A DNA stretch of 35,099 bases, from NCBI RefSeq assembly GCF_004099695.1, contig NZ_SCHL01000026.1, positions 1 through 35,099 on the forward strand, in the 5' to 3' direction. Every line of letters starts with the position of its first letter. Positions within the stretch are counted from its first letter, which is position 1. The notes beneath the pieces were generated by a model, which saw only the letters and a list, made by a program, of their open reading frames with translations, did no database searches and was not told where the DNA came from. Below, piece by piece: positions 16,187-24,760 of this stretch. Position numbers and translations under genes: made by a program. Origin of the DNA: Methanosarcina sp. MSH10X1 (GTDB lineage Archaea; Halobacteriota; Methanosarcinia; Methanosarcinales; Methanosarcinaceae).

Positions 16187-16990
16187 ATGAAAAACCGTGT
16201 TCAAAATCCCGATGCCGGAAGAATAGCCATCGGGATAAGCAAAATAACCGGTGCAGGGATAAGCAAAAAAACCGGAGCAAAAAGCACCGTACCTGCAATC
16301 GGAAAAATCTACGACTGCCTTTTTGCTTCTTACGGTCCGCAGGGCTGGTGGCCTCTGACCGATCTTCAAAAAACGGGCGTGGCAATCCCCTCAAAAACCG
16401 GTTCTGTCCGGGGATACCATCCTGCCGACTATACCTACCCGCAAACCCGGAACCAGCAGTTTGAGATTATCTGCGGAGCCCTGCTCACCCAGAATACGAG
16501 CTGGACACAGGTTGAAAAAGCTCTCCTTAACCTTAAACAGATAGATTCCCTTTCCCCTGAAGCGATTCTTTCCCTTTCCCCTGAAGCCTTGAAAGAAGCT
16601 ATCAAACCGGCAGGTTATTATAACCAGAAAGCAGCACGCCTGAAAACCCTTGCAGGCTGGTTTTCGGAACTTGAAGACCGGATTCCTGCTCGGGAAGAGC
16701 TCCTTTCTTTAAAGGGCGTGGGTCCCGAAACCGCGGATTCTATCCTGCTGTATGCCTTCAAACAGCTTTCCTTTGTTGTTGATGCCTACACAAAAAGAAT
16801 AGTAACAAACCTTAACCTTGTTGATGAAAAAGCAGGTTATAATGAAATCAAAGCTTTATTTGAAGAAAATCTTCCTCAGGACCTGGCGGTGTACCAGGAA
16901 TATCATGCCCTGCTCGTGGAGCATGCCAAAAGATATTATCAGAAAAAAGGCACTCGGGGCAATGATATTTTACTAAAGTACATATTTTAA
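16187..16990 (+). CDS. HhH-GPD DNA glycosylase, endonuclease III-related (MagIII-like)
   Basis: A 267-residue protein from ATG 16187; a TTG at 16169 is also in frame. The core has QFEIICGALLTQNTSW, the helix-hairpin-helix LLSLKGVGPETADSILLYAF and catalytic Asp199 in FVVDAYTKR. The Lys of bifunctional endonuclease III (GVGRKTA) is replaced by Glu in GVGPETA, and the C-terminal Fe-S cysteines are missing. That fits a monofunctional base-excision glycosylase such as 3-methyladenine glycosylase III. Residues 16-31 are an eight-residue duplication (GISKITGA/GISKKTGA) not expected in the family. Cytoplasmic DNA repair; appears to be its own unit. Confidence 0.85.
   Translation: MKNRVQNPDAGRIAIGISKITGAGISKKTGAKSTVPAIGKIYDCLFASYGPQGWWPLTDLQKTGVAIPSKTGSVRGYHPADYTYPQTRNQQFEIICGALLTQNTSWTQVEKALLNLKQIDSLSPEAILSLSPEALKEAIKPAGYYNQKAARLKTLAGWFSELEDRIPAREELLSLKGVGPETADSILLYAFKQLSFVVDAYTKRIVTNLNLVDEKAGYNEIKALFEENLPQDLAVYQEYHALLVEHAKRYYQKKGTRGNDILLKYIF
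16232..16279 (+). repeat. 24-bp in-frame direct duplication in the glycosylase gene
   Basis: Two adjacent 24-base units (16232-16255 and 16256-16279) differing at two positions. They keep the reading frame and duplicate eight residues at the N terminus, ahead of the first conserved family segment (IGKIYDCLFASYGP). Confidence 0.9.
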
Positions 16991-17061
16991 GAAATATAAT
17001 ACTATAACTCTTCGTAATATTAAACTTCAAATAACCCATTACCATCTTTTTAAGGAGTCTA

Positions 17062-17268
17062 GTGTATCTGAGCAGAATCAAGAAGTGGTATGCAGAGAGC
17101 CCCTTATTAATGATTACTTCTGTTTTACAGCATGGAAAGCATACATTGCGGCATAGTAAATTAACTCAGGAACAATCCCCTGAACAATATGATTTAATAG
17201 GGGCTTCCGTTTACCATTATTACCATAACCTCGACCTTAGGATTTTGTTTCAGCCGTTTGCAAATTGA
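17062..17268 (+). CDS. Possible small protein of unknown function
   Basis: A 68-codon frame from GTG 17062 with a good Shine-Dalgarno, TAAGGAG, seven bases upstream. The product has mixed composition (KKWYAESPLLMITSVLQHGK, SPEQYDLIGASVYHYYHN) and could be a real small protein or the remnant of a larger one. No family is recognised. TAAGGAGTC recurs near 17303 without a usable start after it. The region to 17462 otherwise holds only unconvincing overlapping frames. Composition is AT-rich, like the gene at 17463. Confidence 0.3.
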   Translation: MYLSRIKKWYAESPLLMITSVLQHGKHTLRHSKLTQEQSPEQYDLIGASVYHYYHNLDLRILFQPFAN

Positions 17269-17462
17269 TACCTGCTTTCCCCATTTTCAATTTTCTACAC
17301 CTAAGGAGTCGAATAATAGCATAATCGGGGTCACTACGCCTGACAGAGCTTGTCAGTCGATACGCAGGATTCATTATAAGAACCATCTGAAGCGAATACT
17401 TTCACACAGCTCGGGTGCTCCTTTTAACCTATTACTCATAATTTATTTTGAGGATGGTTAAA

Positions 17463-17924
17463 ATGGATACATCAGAAAAATATGTCAAAATGTGTTCCCT
17501 TGCGAAGGAAATTCAAAGGAAATGGGTATTTCAATCCGGAGATTTTGTTTACAATCCTGCTTTTGAAAAAGTTGAGGTGTTACTCTATCCGGGAAATAAT
17601 TCTACTAATTATATCTGGCTGCCGAGACAGGACCAACTTCAAGAAATCTGTATCGAATTCTTTATGAATAATTTAGGGATATCGAAATTTGAAGCATTCT
17701 TACGATTTTTAGAGTGGTACTCTTGGCGTCTTAAATATGCTTTTGAACACGGACTCAAGAATGGAAACGGTTTCATAGACTCGGGAGAAGAACTCTTGTT
17801 AAATCGCGCTATGATAATGATGCATGGGAAAAAATGGGATGGAGAGGACTGGGTAATAGCCCTTAAAGGGTATGAACCGAAGCCCGGTTCAAAACTATCC
17901 TTTAATCAAAGTATTAAGATATGA
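17463..17924 (+). CDS. Hypothetical protein, phage/mobile-element-like
   Basis: A 153-residue cytoplasmic protein from ATG 17463, preceded by GAGGATGG six bases away. It has a central YIWLPRQDQLQEICIEFF segment, Trp/Tyr-rich FLRFLEWYSWRLKYAFEHG, and a C-terminal GKKWDGEDWVIALKGYE. The PRQDQLQE pattern recalls small proteins I have seen in bacterial phage and prophage genomes, but I cannot name the family. AT-rich codon use and the surrounding gene-poor DNA suggest recent acquisition. No signal peptide or membrane span. It could be the surviving piece of a degraded element. Confidence 0.6.
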   Translation: MDTSEKYVKMCSLAKEIQRKWVFQSGDFVYNPAFEKVEVLLYPGNNSTNYIWLPRQDQLQEICIEFFMNNLGISKFEAFLRFLEWYSWRLKYAFEHGLKNGNGFIDSGEELLLNRAMIMMHGKKWDGEDWVIALKGYEPKPGSKLSFNQSIKI

Positions 17925-18456
17925 TTGTTTTAAAAAATGGGATGGAAAAACAGGTTACAAAAGCTATGGAAAAAATGCCTTTCAGGAAAAGATGACAATA
18001 ATTTAAGACAGCGAGTTTTTCCCTCAGCCCTCTTCTTCGAATTGAAAAACCCTGGCTTAATAATCAATTCAAATTATTAATATCGTTAACTCAAATGTAT
18101 CTATTATTATTATTAGCTGGAATTAGTATTATTAGCTGGAATTCATTATCAGAAAAAAGCGCTATGCAAAATGCCCTTCTGGAAATTATTTAGAATTAAA
18201 AAGGTTTTGGGAAAAAGAATTAAGCTCTGCGAAACTTCGAGCGAATTTATCGCCTTCCGGAGTTTTCGCCGTGTTTTGCGTATATTTCTTTATCCGATTT
18301 GAACACCTGGGTCGGCGTGCAAATACTTAACTAAGCGGCTAAATATCCAGTCAGTTTTTAGATATTCAGTCCATTAATTATTTCTCAGTTAGTCCTTTAT
18401 GTCTTCATGCAGTGGTTTGTGATTTCTATTCTTCTGCTCGAAAGGCAGCAAGCTTC
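17925..18456. other. Gene-free AT-rich spacer with short direct repeats
   Basis: No coding frame is convincing. A 17-bp sequence, TATTATTAGCTGGAATT, occurs twice at 18108-18124 and 18127-18143 (19-bp period). Two loosely similar segments around 17967-18000 and 18160-18195 (both with an AGCxxTATG..AAAATGCC core) hint at an old duplication. No tRNA or structured RNA was recognised. Confidence 0.5.
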
Positions 18457-18669
18457 TTATGAAAGCTTTATATCGTACCAGTCCGAAAGTTCTGCATCGA
18501 GAACCCCTTCATGGACCATCTTCTCGATCTCGTTTTCAACCTGTCCGTAAGTGAACTTATAGTCGTGCGAGATTGCGGAGATGACATCCGGACTATGGCA
18601 GAATTTGTTCGGGAACGCCTCATTGAATATTGCTACGTTCTCGATAATCAAATTCCTTAGTTTCTCCAT
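18457..18669 (-). CDS. Small conserved-looking hypothetical protein
   Basis: A 70-residue acidic, mostly helical protein (MEKLRNLIIENVAIFNEAFP, CHSPDVISAISHDYKF, GQVENEIEKMVHEGVLDAEL). The start ATG 18669 has an excellent Shine-Dalgarno AGGTGAT at the right spacing, which supports translation. The helix-turn-helix-like spacing with a terminal EGVLDAELSDWYDIKL strand resembles a winged-helix fragment, but no family is identified. Isolated in gene-poor DNA; divergent from the sensor kinase gene. Confidence 0.65.
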   Translation of the reverse strand: MEKLRNLIIENVAIFNEAFPNKFCHSPDVISAISHDYKFTYGQVENEIEKMVHEGVLDAELSDWYDIKLS

Positions 18670-19235
18670 TTTTTTATCACCTCTTTTTAGTCATATTTAT
18701 TTTTCTGTTATCTCAGGTTCGATTGCTCTTCTCTTCGACATACTATATTTGTATTGCAAGCATATATAGATTTTCCTAATATCCTATATAGTTTAGAGAT
18801 TTCTGGACACGACGTTATTAATATATTTTAAAGGTTGACTGGCTGTAATTCTAGAACCGGACTATTATAAACACACTCAAGCGTGTGAGTTTAGAGGATA
18901 TGGTACGAAGATAAAATAAAACTAAGATCAAACAAAAACAAAGATAAAATGAAATCAGTTAAAAGAAAAAAAAGATATAATAAAAATCAAGATAATATGC
19001 TATAAAAAGCAAATATAAGCCAGACATATATCTATTACAGACATATATCTATTAAGTAGTGAAAGGGGACCGAGAGGATTATGGGGTTAATTAACCTCAC
19101 TGCTGCCCAGGATAATATCCTGCTCCGCAACTCAAGGTATTAGAAATCCGGGCAGCTTTGACTTTTAAGTCTTATCTCCGGAATGTGCTGGTTTTAAAAA
19201 GGAACAGCCTGAAGAGAAAGCAAAGGAGAATAAGA
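18670..19235. other. Intergenic region upstream of the sensor kinase, with 17-bp tandem repeat
   Basis: Holds a perfect tandem duplication of CAGACATATATCTATTA (19021-19037, 19038-19054), AT-rich purine runs (18900-19000), and a possible hairpin CACAC/GTGTG near 18872-18887. The duplicated unit lies about 180 bases before the kinase start and could be a promoter-proximal operator. No additional gene is supported. Confidence 0.55.
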
Positions 19236-21221
19236 GTGGAAAAATTCGTTATTCACAGCCCTGATCCTTTACTGAGGATAGGAAAGGATGGAAGGGTCAT
19301 CTATTCGAATGAGACAGCTGAGCTTTTCCTTCAGGAATGGGGCATAACAACCGGAGAGAAAGTGCCCTACTCCATTGGAAATATTGTAAAGAGAGTGATT
19401 GCCCGAAACAACCCCGAAAAAACGGAAATCAAGCTCAGAAAACGGGTTTATCTCATTTCATTTTATCCTCTTGAGGGAGAGGGACAGGTAAATGTTTACG
19501 GGTTTGATGTAACCAACCATAAAAAATTGAAAGAAAAACTTCTGGTCAAAGAGCGACAGAGTGATGCACTCCATAACATGGGGAGGATGGCTCTCAGGTG
19601 TGAAAGCCTGCAGGCTTTTATGGACGAAAGTGTAAAGCTGGTTGCGAGGACTCTTGGTGTAGAATACAGTAAAATTATGGAACTTCTTCCGGACGGGAAT
19701 TTTCTGCTCAGGGCAGGAGCAGGCTGGAAGCCGGGATTTGTAGGAAAGGCTATTGTCAGCGGGAGTAAAGAATACCAGGCAGGGTACACTACATATTCGA
19801 AAGTGCCGGTAATTGTAAGGGATTTCAAAAAGGAAGAACGTTTTAGCGCTCCCTCCCTCCTGAGAGAGCATGATGTAGCCAGCGGGATAAGTGTCGTTAT
19901 TGGCCAGATGGAAAAACCCTTTGGGATTTTGAGTGCACACTCAAAAAAACCGAGAAAATTTGTTGCGGATGATACATATTTCCTTAACTCGGTGGCTTTT
20001 CTGATCTCAGAGGTAATCGAACGCAGGCATGCTGAAGAAGAGTTGCGCCAGTATAAGGAACAGCTTGAGGAACTGGTTAAAAAGAGGACTTCCGAACTTA
20101 TAAGAACAAATGAGAGGCTTATCGAGGAGATCGCAGGGCGCAAGCAGGTGGAGAAAGCCCTTCAGAATAATGTGTATTTTCTGGAGACTTTCCTCGATGC
20201 CATACCCTCCCCGGTCTTTTACAGAAATCTGGTGGGAATCTACCAGGGCTGCAACGAGATATTTGCCAGAGAGGTTCTCGGTCTTCCAAAGGAGAAAGTA
20301 ATAGGACACTCAATGTTTGAGTTCAGAGAGCAATTTTCAGATGAAACTCTCAAAGACTCTACTTTTTATGACAGGATGCTTCTTGAGGAAGGCAGAAGCA
20401 TACCCCATGAACTGAAGGTCAGGTGTGCCATAGATGGAAAAGAAAGAGATTTTCTTGCCCACAAGGCTACTTACAGCAGTGTCTCGGGGGATATTATCGG
20501 GATCGTAGGTGTCATGCTTGATATTACCGAGCGTAAAAAAGCCGAGCTGGCCCTTCTGAAAACCGAAGAGATCCGAAAAAAAGAAATTCACCATAGAATT
20601 AAGAATAACCTGCAGGTGATCTCGTCCCTCCTGAGCCTCCAGGCTGAACATTTCAGCGACAGGGAAGTAAGAGAGTCCTTTCAGGACAGCCAGAACAGGG
20701 TCATCTCGATGTCTCTGATTCACGAAGAGCTCTATAAAACCGGGGAAACCGGAAACTTTGAGACCTTCGATTTTAAAGCGTACATCCAGAAACTTGCGAA
20801 TGAGCTCTTCACGTCATATGTGGTAGGCAATCAGGACATCCACTTAAAACTGGATCTGGAAAGCGTTTTTCTTGGGATGGACACGGGAATACCCCTGGGC
20901 ATCATTATTAACGAACTCGTATCCAACTCCTTAAAACATGCTTTTCCCGGAGGAAGGGGAGAAATCCAGATCAGGCTGCACAGAATAGGCAGCGGCAAAG
21001 TAGAGTGTGAAGACAAAAACACTGGCAGATGTGAAACCTATAAATTTCTGCTGGCCGTATCGGATAACGGAATAGGGCTTTCAGGTAAAATAGATTTCAG
21101 GCATACCTCTTCACTCGGGCTTCAACTGGTAAATATCCTCGTGGAACAGATCGATGGCAGCATTGAGCTTGTAAGAGGGGCAGGGACCGAATTCAAAATA
21201 AAATTCAGGGAAAACGCCTGA
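19236..21221 (+). CDS. Soluble sensor histidine kinase (PAS-GAF-PAS-HisKA_2-HATPase)
   Basis: A 661-residue protein from GTG 19236, chosen because AAGGAG lies seven bases upstream. An in-frame TTG at 19158 would add 26 basic residues. Order: PAS-like (about 1-85), GAF (about 100-260), coiled coil (about 262-312), second PAS (about 313-435), HisKA_2 with phospho-acceptor His453 in EIHHRIKNNLQVISSLLSLQ, then HATPase_c with N-box NELVSNSLKHAF, G1 DNGIGL and G2 SLGLQLVNILVEQ. No membrane span, so it senses a cytoplasmic ligand, redox state or gas; no Cys or His haem site can be assigned. No response-regulator gene is adjacent, so the output partner is elsewhere. Confidence 0.93.
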   Translation: MEKFVIHSPDPLLRIGKDGRVIYSNETAELFLQEWGITTGEKVPYSIGNIVKRVIARNNPEKTEIKLRKRVYLISFYPLEGEGQVNVYGFDVTNHKKLKEKLLVKERQSDALHNMGRMALRCESLQAFMDESVKLVARTLGVEYSKIMELLPDGNFLLRAGAGWKPGFVGKAIVSGSKEYQAGYTTYSKVPVIVRDFKKEERFSAPSLLREHDVASGISVVIGQMEKPFGILSAHSKKPRKFVADDTYFLNSVAFLISEVIERRHAEEELRQYKEQLEELVKKRTSELIRTNERLIEEIAGRKQVEKALQNNVYFLETFLDAIPSPVFYRNLVGIYQGCNEIFAREVLGLPKEKVIGHSMFEFREQFSDETLKDSTFYDRMLLEEGRSIPHELKVRCAIDGKERDFLAHKATYSSVSGDIIGIVGVMLDITERKKAELALLKTEEIRKKEIHHRIKNNLQVISSLLSLQAEHFSDREVRESFQDSQNRVISMSLIHEELYKTGETGNFETFDFKAYIQKLANELFTSYVVGNQDIHLKLDLESVFLGMDTGIPLGIIINELVSNSLKHAFPGGRGEIQIRLHRIGSGKVECEDKNTGRCETYKFLLAVSDNGIGLSGKIDFRHTSSLGLQLVNILVEQIDGSIELVRGAGTEFKIKFRENA

Positions 21222-21629
21222 ATAGCATCAAAAAGATGAAAAAGAATAGTATTCATGAATAATTAAAGTGCTGAACAGTGATCCTCATAATAAGTCATAA
21301 ACAGTGGTTTTTATGATCAAAGTCCAGAGCATACACGCTAGCTTATGGAAATTTTATAAACTCAGGGATTAGAGTGACAGAAGCTTTAACAAACCAGAAT
21401 GCAAAAACAAGAACTATAATATATGTGATTGCTTCGGCTAACTTACTCATAAAATTAAAATGGAACCCATTATACATAATATTTTTTATTAAACAGCTCA
21501 CCCGATTTTCCAGGTCGTCTTATGATCCTCCAGCAGCTCACCAGATATGTAACTTGACCTTTTTCAATTATTTTAGCCTGAGCTGCTTTTTAATTATTCT
21601 GGGCTGACTTGCATTAACTTACAGCTGCA
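21222..21629. other. Intergenic region between converging genes
   Basis: No gene is supported. A 77-codon frame from GTG 21374 lacks a Shine-Dalgarno and reads as a hydrophobic, Phe/Tyr-rich string. CAGCTCACC occurs twice about 40 bases apart (near 21494 and 21534). No terminator hairpin is evident. Confidence 0.45.
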
Positions 21630-22262
21630 TTACCCTGTTATTCTTATTGCTTCAGCCAGGTCTTCGGCAATCATTTCCCTCTTTGACTTCTCAATCAGGT
21701 AGTTCTGCCCTGTCTGCACATATGATGGAAAAACCCGCCTGTCCTGATAATAAAACTGATTCCTGCGGATTTTGTAAGTCGAGCCAGCAGGAATCGTGTT
21801 TTTGCCTGTCTGCCGTTTGCTTATGTAGTTGAAAGCCTTTATAGCAACGTCTCCCATTAGCATATAAACTTCAAGCTCAGGAAAGAGGTCAAGCTCCTTT
21901 TCGAGAATTACGGAACAGTTTTTGATTGTTGCAGCCGAGACCCCATACTGCAGTTTCGGGCATTTAATTGCAGTTGTTAGATAGAACCCGAGGTCAAGGA
22001 TCTCTTGCATGCTATTTACTACCATACCTGCATCCCGGAAAGCCTGTATTGTTGTTTTCAGGTAAAACGGCTCTCCCGGCGCATAGAAGTAGTCCGCCGG
22101 ATCTTCAGGGGGGGCTTCCGAAACCATAACCGCTTTAATCCTCTCGGGATCGATTTCCAGAGCAGGTACAAGATATCCATTCTCATTAATGTCGGAACAG
22201 GGGAACTCCTTGCATCCGATATAACTGGAAGTCTTAGTTTTCTGAGGTTCAAAAGGCTCCAT
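21630..22262 (-). CDS. Uracil-DNA glycosylase superfamily-like protein
   Basis: A 210-residue protein from ATG 22262, preceded by GGAGTGA. Residues 44-60 (AVMVSEAPPEDPADYFY) resemble motif A of the uracil-DNA glycosylase fold (G-E-A-P-G-x-x-D/E). LTTAIKCPK and LELFPELEVYMLMGDVAIKAF-like central strands fit the alpha/beta core, and PSYVQTGQNYLIEKSKRE near the C terminus stands where motif B (H-P-S-x-x-x) is expected, but without its His. The family removes uracil or related lesions; the variant motif leaves activity uncertain. Cysteines at 17, 22, 105 and 117 do not form the usual Fe-S pattern. Stands alone. Confidence 0.6.
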   Translation of the reverse strand: MEPFEPQKTKTSSYIGCKEFPCSDINENGYLVPALEIDPERIKAVMVSEAPPEDPADYFYAPGEPFYLKTTIQAFRDAGMVVNSMQEILDLGFYLTTAIKCPKLQYGVSAATIKNCSVILEKELDLFPELEVYMLMGDVAIKAFNYISKRQTGKNTIPAGSTYKIRRNQFYYQDRRVFPSYVQTGQNYLIEKSKREMIAEDLAEAIRITG

Positions 22263-23467
22263 TTTCCATTCACTCCGGATTAAGGCGATTTACAAGTATC
22301 TCTAAATCATAGAAAGTAAGCTTTTATCACACAGCCCGGTATATACAGTATAATTTATTGCATCAACTTTAAGCTTCGGTTTCAAGAACTTCGGGAGTAG
22401 CTTTAAGTTGGAAGTAACTATTTTCAGCAGCTTGCAGTATCTTGATAATGAAAATATATTTAAAGCCTGCAACTTGTGCCTGCTTATAATCCCATTTAAA
22501 GGGTTAAGAAAGGTTATTTGAATCTCTCCGGCATTTTACCTTCTTATTAAGCTGAATTTAATAGATTAAAGCTTTATTTAATTTACTGGGATAAGGAAGG
22601 AACAATTCACGTAATAGTGGGCGAAGGGAGCATTAAGCGTTAAGATATTGCAGCTTTTCCGCTGCGTTTCTTGCCACAATCCATGAAACCATCTTATTGG
22701 GCTTTAACCTGGGAGAAGCTTCACTCTATAAGCGCAAGGAAACTCAGGTTGTAAGTGGGAAACAGGCTCTTTTCAAGCTTTCTGGCAGCAAAAGCCTGCA
22801 GGAGTTTTAATGAGCAGGATTTTAATAAAGTGAAAAACTGCGCAGCTAAAGCTATGGAAAATCTGTTAAGACCTCTTAAATCCTGATCAGGCATTTGAGA
22901 ATCTGCACCTGACTATCAGATTACTGGTCAGACGCTGCACTTTACAGAAAAAATAAGAAACGGTAATAGAAGATAGAACAAGAAAAACAGATCAGAGAAT
23001 TACTTAAAAGAGATATTAAAGAAAGATTTGCTAAGAGCCTGTTAGATTTTTAAAGTGATCCATAAGGCCTGGTCCAATTTTAATGTAGTTTAGTTCTGTA
23101 CTCAGTTAATTTATTACTTATTTAAGTCATTACTCAGTTAAGTTACTTTAGTCAATTAAGCTACCTTAGTCAATTAAGTTACCTTAGTCAATTAAGTTAT
23201 CTTAGTCAATTAAGTTACCTTAGTCAAGTTACTACTTATTTAAGTTACATCTTCTTTGTACGTCTTCTTTATACACCGGGACTGACCCTATGGACCAATT
23301 ATAACTATGTAACTAATGGTATAATAAAACAACGAAAGAAATTTGTTTTTTCGCAGTACTGTGAAAAAAGTGCAACCTACTCAGGCTTAAACCGCCTACG
23401 TGCAGACCTCACTGAGAAAAACTAAAAGAGTGCCTGAATCAAGCTGCTAGCAGGGCTTATTCAGGCG
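22263..23467. other. Long non-coding stretch (about 1.2 kb)
   Basis: No convincing frame on either strand. It contains a run of degraded-looking sequence around 22640-22960 with several frame breaks, possibly a decayed gene, but no transposase motif is recognisable. A short GCAGC/GCTGC hairpin lies at 22650-22665. The 18-bp tandem array at 23141-23230 is its clearest structure. Confidence 0.55.
23141..23230. repeat. 18-bp tandem repeat array
   Basis: Five consecutive units close to AGTTACCTTAGTCAATTA (unit starts 23141, 23159, 23177, 23195, 23213), differing by zero to four bases. Looser relatives (CATTACTCAGTTA) extend upstream to about 23110. It lies in the long non-coding spacer, about 240 bases from the end of the DUF2173 gene. 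Confidence 0.9.
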
Positions 23468-23818
23468 TTAGCACATTCCCAGGGCTGTAAAGAGTTTCTT
23501 TAAATCCGCTTTTGAGCTCTCAACAAAGATCCCTCTCGTTCCCGAGATCATAACAGTCCAGTCCCCGCCGCTGTACATCCAGTTGTGCTGAGGCACCCAG
23601 CTCATCTTATAAAGCTGCGTGTAAGCACTGGCCAGAGCATCGAACATCATGTTCACGGTTCCGCAGAATTTGGCAGTCATCTCAGCCATCTCTTCAGGCA
23701 TTTCATCCCTGGACTTGTACTCAACAAGTTTCCCCTCCGGGTTGAAGATCCCGGCTGCCATTACCCCATCAAACTTCAGAAGTTCATCCAGTGATAGATT
23801 ACACTCTTTTCCGTTCAT
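23468..23818 (-). CDS. DUF2173 family protein
   Basis: A 116-residue protein from ATG 23818 with GGGGGAA upstream. It follows the DUF2173 pattern throughout: LDELLKFDGVMAAGIFNPEG, LVEYKSRDEMPEEMAEMTAK, YTQLYKMSWVPQHNWMYSGG, DWTVMISGTRGIFVESSKAD, LKKLF. The fold is expected to be small alpha/beta, roadblock/profilin-like. The biochemical role is unknown; relatives occur in methanogens and in sulfur-metabolising bacteria. The two Cys (residues 6 and 116, plus Cys52) form no obvious metal site. Divergent from the M23-like gene across a spacer with two stem-loops. Confidence 0.85.
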   Translation of the reverse strand: MNGKECNLSLDELLKFDGVMAAGIFNPEGKLVEYKSRDEMPEEMAEMTAKFCGTVNMMFDALASAYTQLYKMSWVPQHNWMYSGGDWTVMISGTRGIFVESSKADLKKLFTALGMC

Positions 23819-24169
23819 ACATTTTCCCCCAAATTTCAGTATGCCGGTGAATTTTTAGAACGATCTAAAAGTTACGGCTTCCTGCTTTATTTATGAAGTG
23901 CCTTTTGCAGCTCACAGGCTTATCCCCGGAGCCTGTGCGTGAAATCAGTTCAGTGAAATAATGTTCCTTCGAGCCTGATTTCACATAAAGGAATGAAAAG
24001 GATTGGTAGGATATTATATAAAAATATCAAATTAAAAAAAAGAATTGAGAACTTAAAGACCAATCCTATTTTTTTCTTTTTTACAATGCCAGTTTTTAAA
24101 TTCTTTACTTACAGGCTCTGATATGGGAGTAAAAAAGCCTTTTATACTTCTCATATACAGTGTTATCCT
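23819..24169. other. Divergent intergenic region with two consecutive inverted repeats
   Basis: First, CACAGGCT (23913-23920) pairs with AGCCTGTG (23930-23937) around a nine-base loop. Second, GTGAAATCAG (23939-23948) pairs with CTGATTTCAC (23975-23984) around 26 bases. The region then becomes AT-rich, with a TATA-like CTTTTATACT at 24139-24148 only about 22 bases before the next ATG, which suggests a leaderless or very short-leader transcript for the gene at 24170. No gene is supported here. Confidence 0.6.
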
Positions 24170-24760
24170 ATGAAAATCCGACCTCTAAATATAATATTTT
24201 CAGAGAATACAGCGTCGGAAATAATGAGCCCGAAAAAAACAGACTACAAAAAGGTCAAAATTCCACAAAAAGGCGAAGCCGGCTCCTTCTGGGAAAATAG
24301 GGGCGATCGATATCACTGCGGAGTTGACCTTTATGCCCCTGAAAACACGGAGGTCGTTTCGATTGAGAAAGGAGTTGTCGCAGAGACCGGAGTGATGACC
24401 TCGCCCGAAATCCTGCCTTACTGGAATCCGACTTACTATGTAATTATTGAACACGATAGGGGGCTGTTCTGCAAGTACGGTGAGCTTGCAGGTTTTACCG
24501 TGAGAGAAGGAGACGAAATCGAGCCAGGCCGGTTGATAGGGTACGTCGGCATGGTGCTGAACTCCAGCAAAATCGATGAATTCTGCCCGCTTTATATCCA
24601 AAAGCTAAAAGATAAGAATCCGAGCATGCTTCATTTTGAGCTCTGGAAAAAATTGCCCGTTGCCACGCACAGGAATTATCTGGGAGGCAACTGGTTTGGT
24701 GAAGAGAAGCCTGAAAACCTGATTGATCCCACAGGATACCTTGAACAACTACTATCGTGA
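24170..24760 (+). CDS. M23 peptidase-like protein with an incomplete active site
   Basis: A 196-residue protein with the LytM/M23 beta-fold: YHCGVDLYAPENTEVVSIEKG (zinc ligands His49, Asp53), YVIIEHDRG (His95), LIGYVG and MLHFELW (His155 as third zinc ligand). The usual H-x-H is M-x-H here (Met153), so one catalytic His is lost, and the common YGHL is YGEL. No signal peptide or membrane span, so it is probably cytoplasmic; archaea of this type lack murein. It may bind zinc without cleaving peptides, or act on another substrate. A second ATG lies at residue 19; the first is kept because of the TATA spacing. Confidence 0.72.
   Translation: MKIRPLNIIFSENTASEIMSPKKTDYKKVKIPQKGEAGSFWENRGDRYHCGVDLYAPENTEVVSIEKGVVAETGVMTSPEILPYWNPTYYVIIEHDRGLFCKYGELAGFTVREGDEIEPGRLIGYVGMVLNSSKIDEFCPLYIQKLKDKNPSMLHFELWKKLPVATHRNYLGGNWFGEEKPENLIDPTGYLEQLLS

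Noticed and set aside
17258-17461. 67-codon frame before the 153-residue protein
   Set aside because: Overlaps the possible gene at 17062, has no ribosome-binding site, and its composition is not protein-like.
21374-21607. 77-codon frame from GTG 21374
   Set aside because: No Shine-Dalgarno, hydrophobic aromatic-rich string, no domain features; more likely random AT-rich DNA.
22640-22960. Possible transposase remnant
   Set aside because: Short in-frame pieces only; no DDE, HUH or serine-recombinase motif and no terminal inverted repeats could be recognised.
23141-23230. 18-bp array considered as a CRISPR
   Set aside because: Units are directly adjacent without unique spacers and no cas genes are present.
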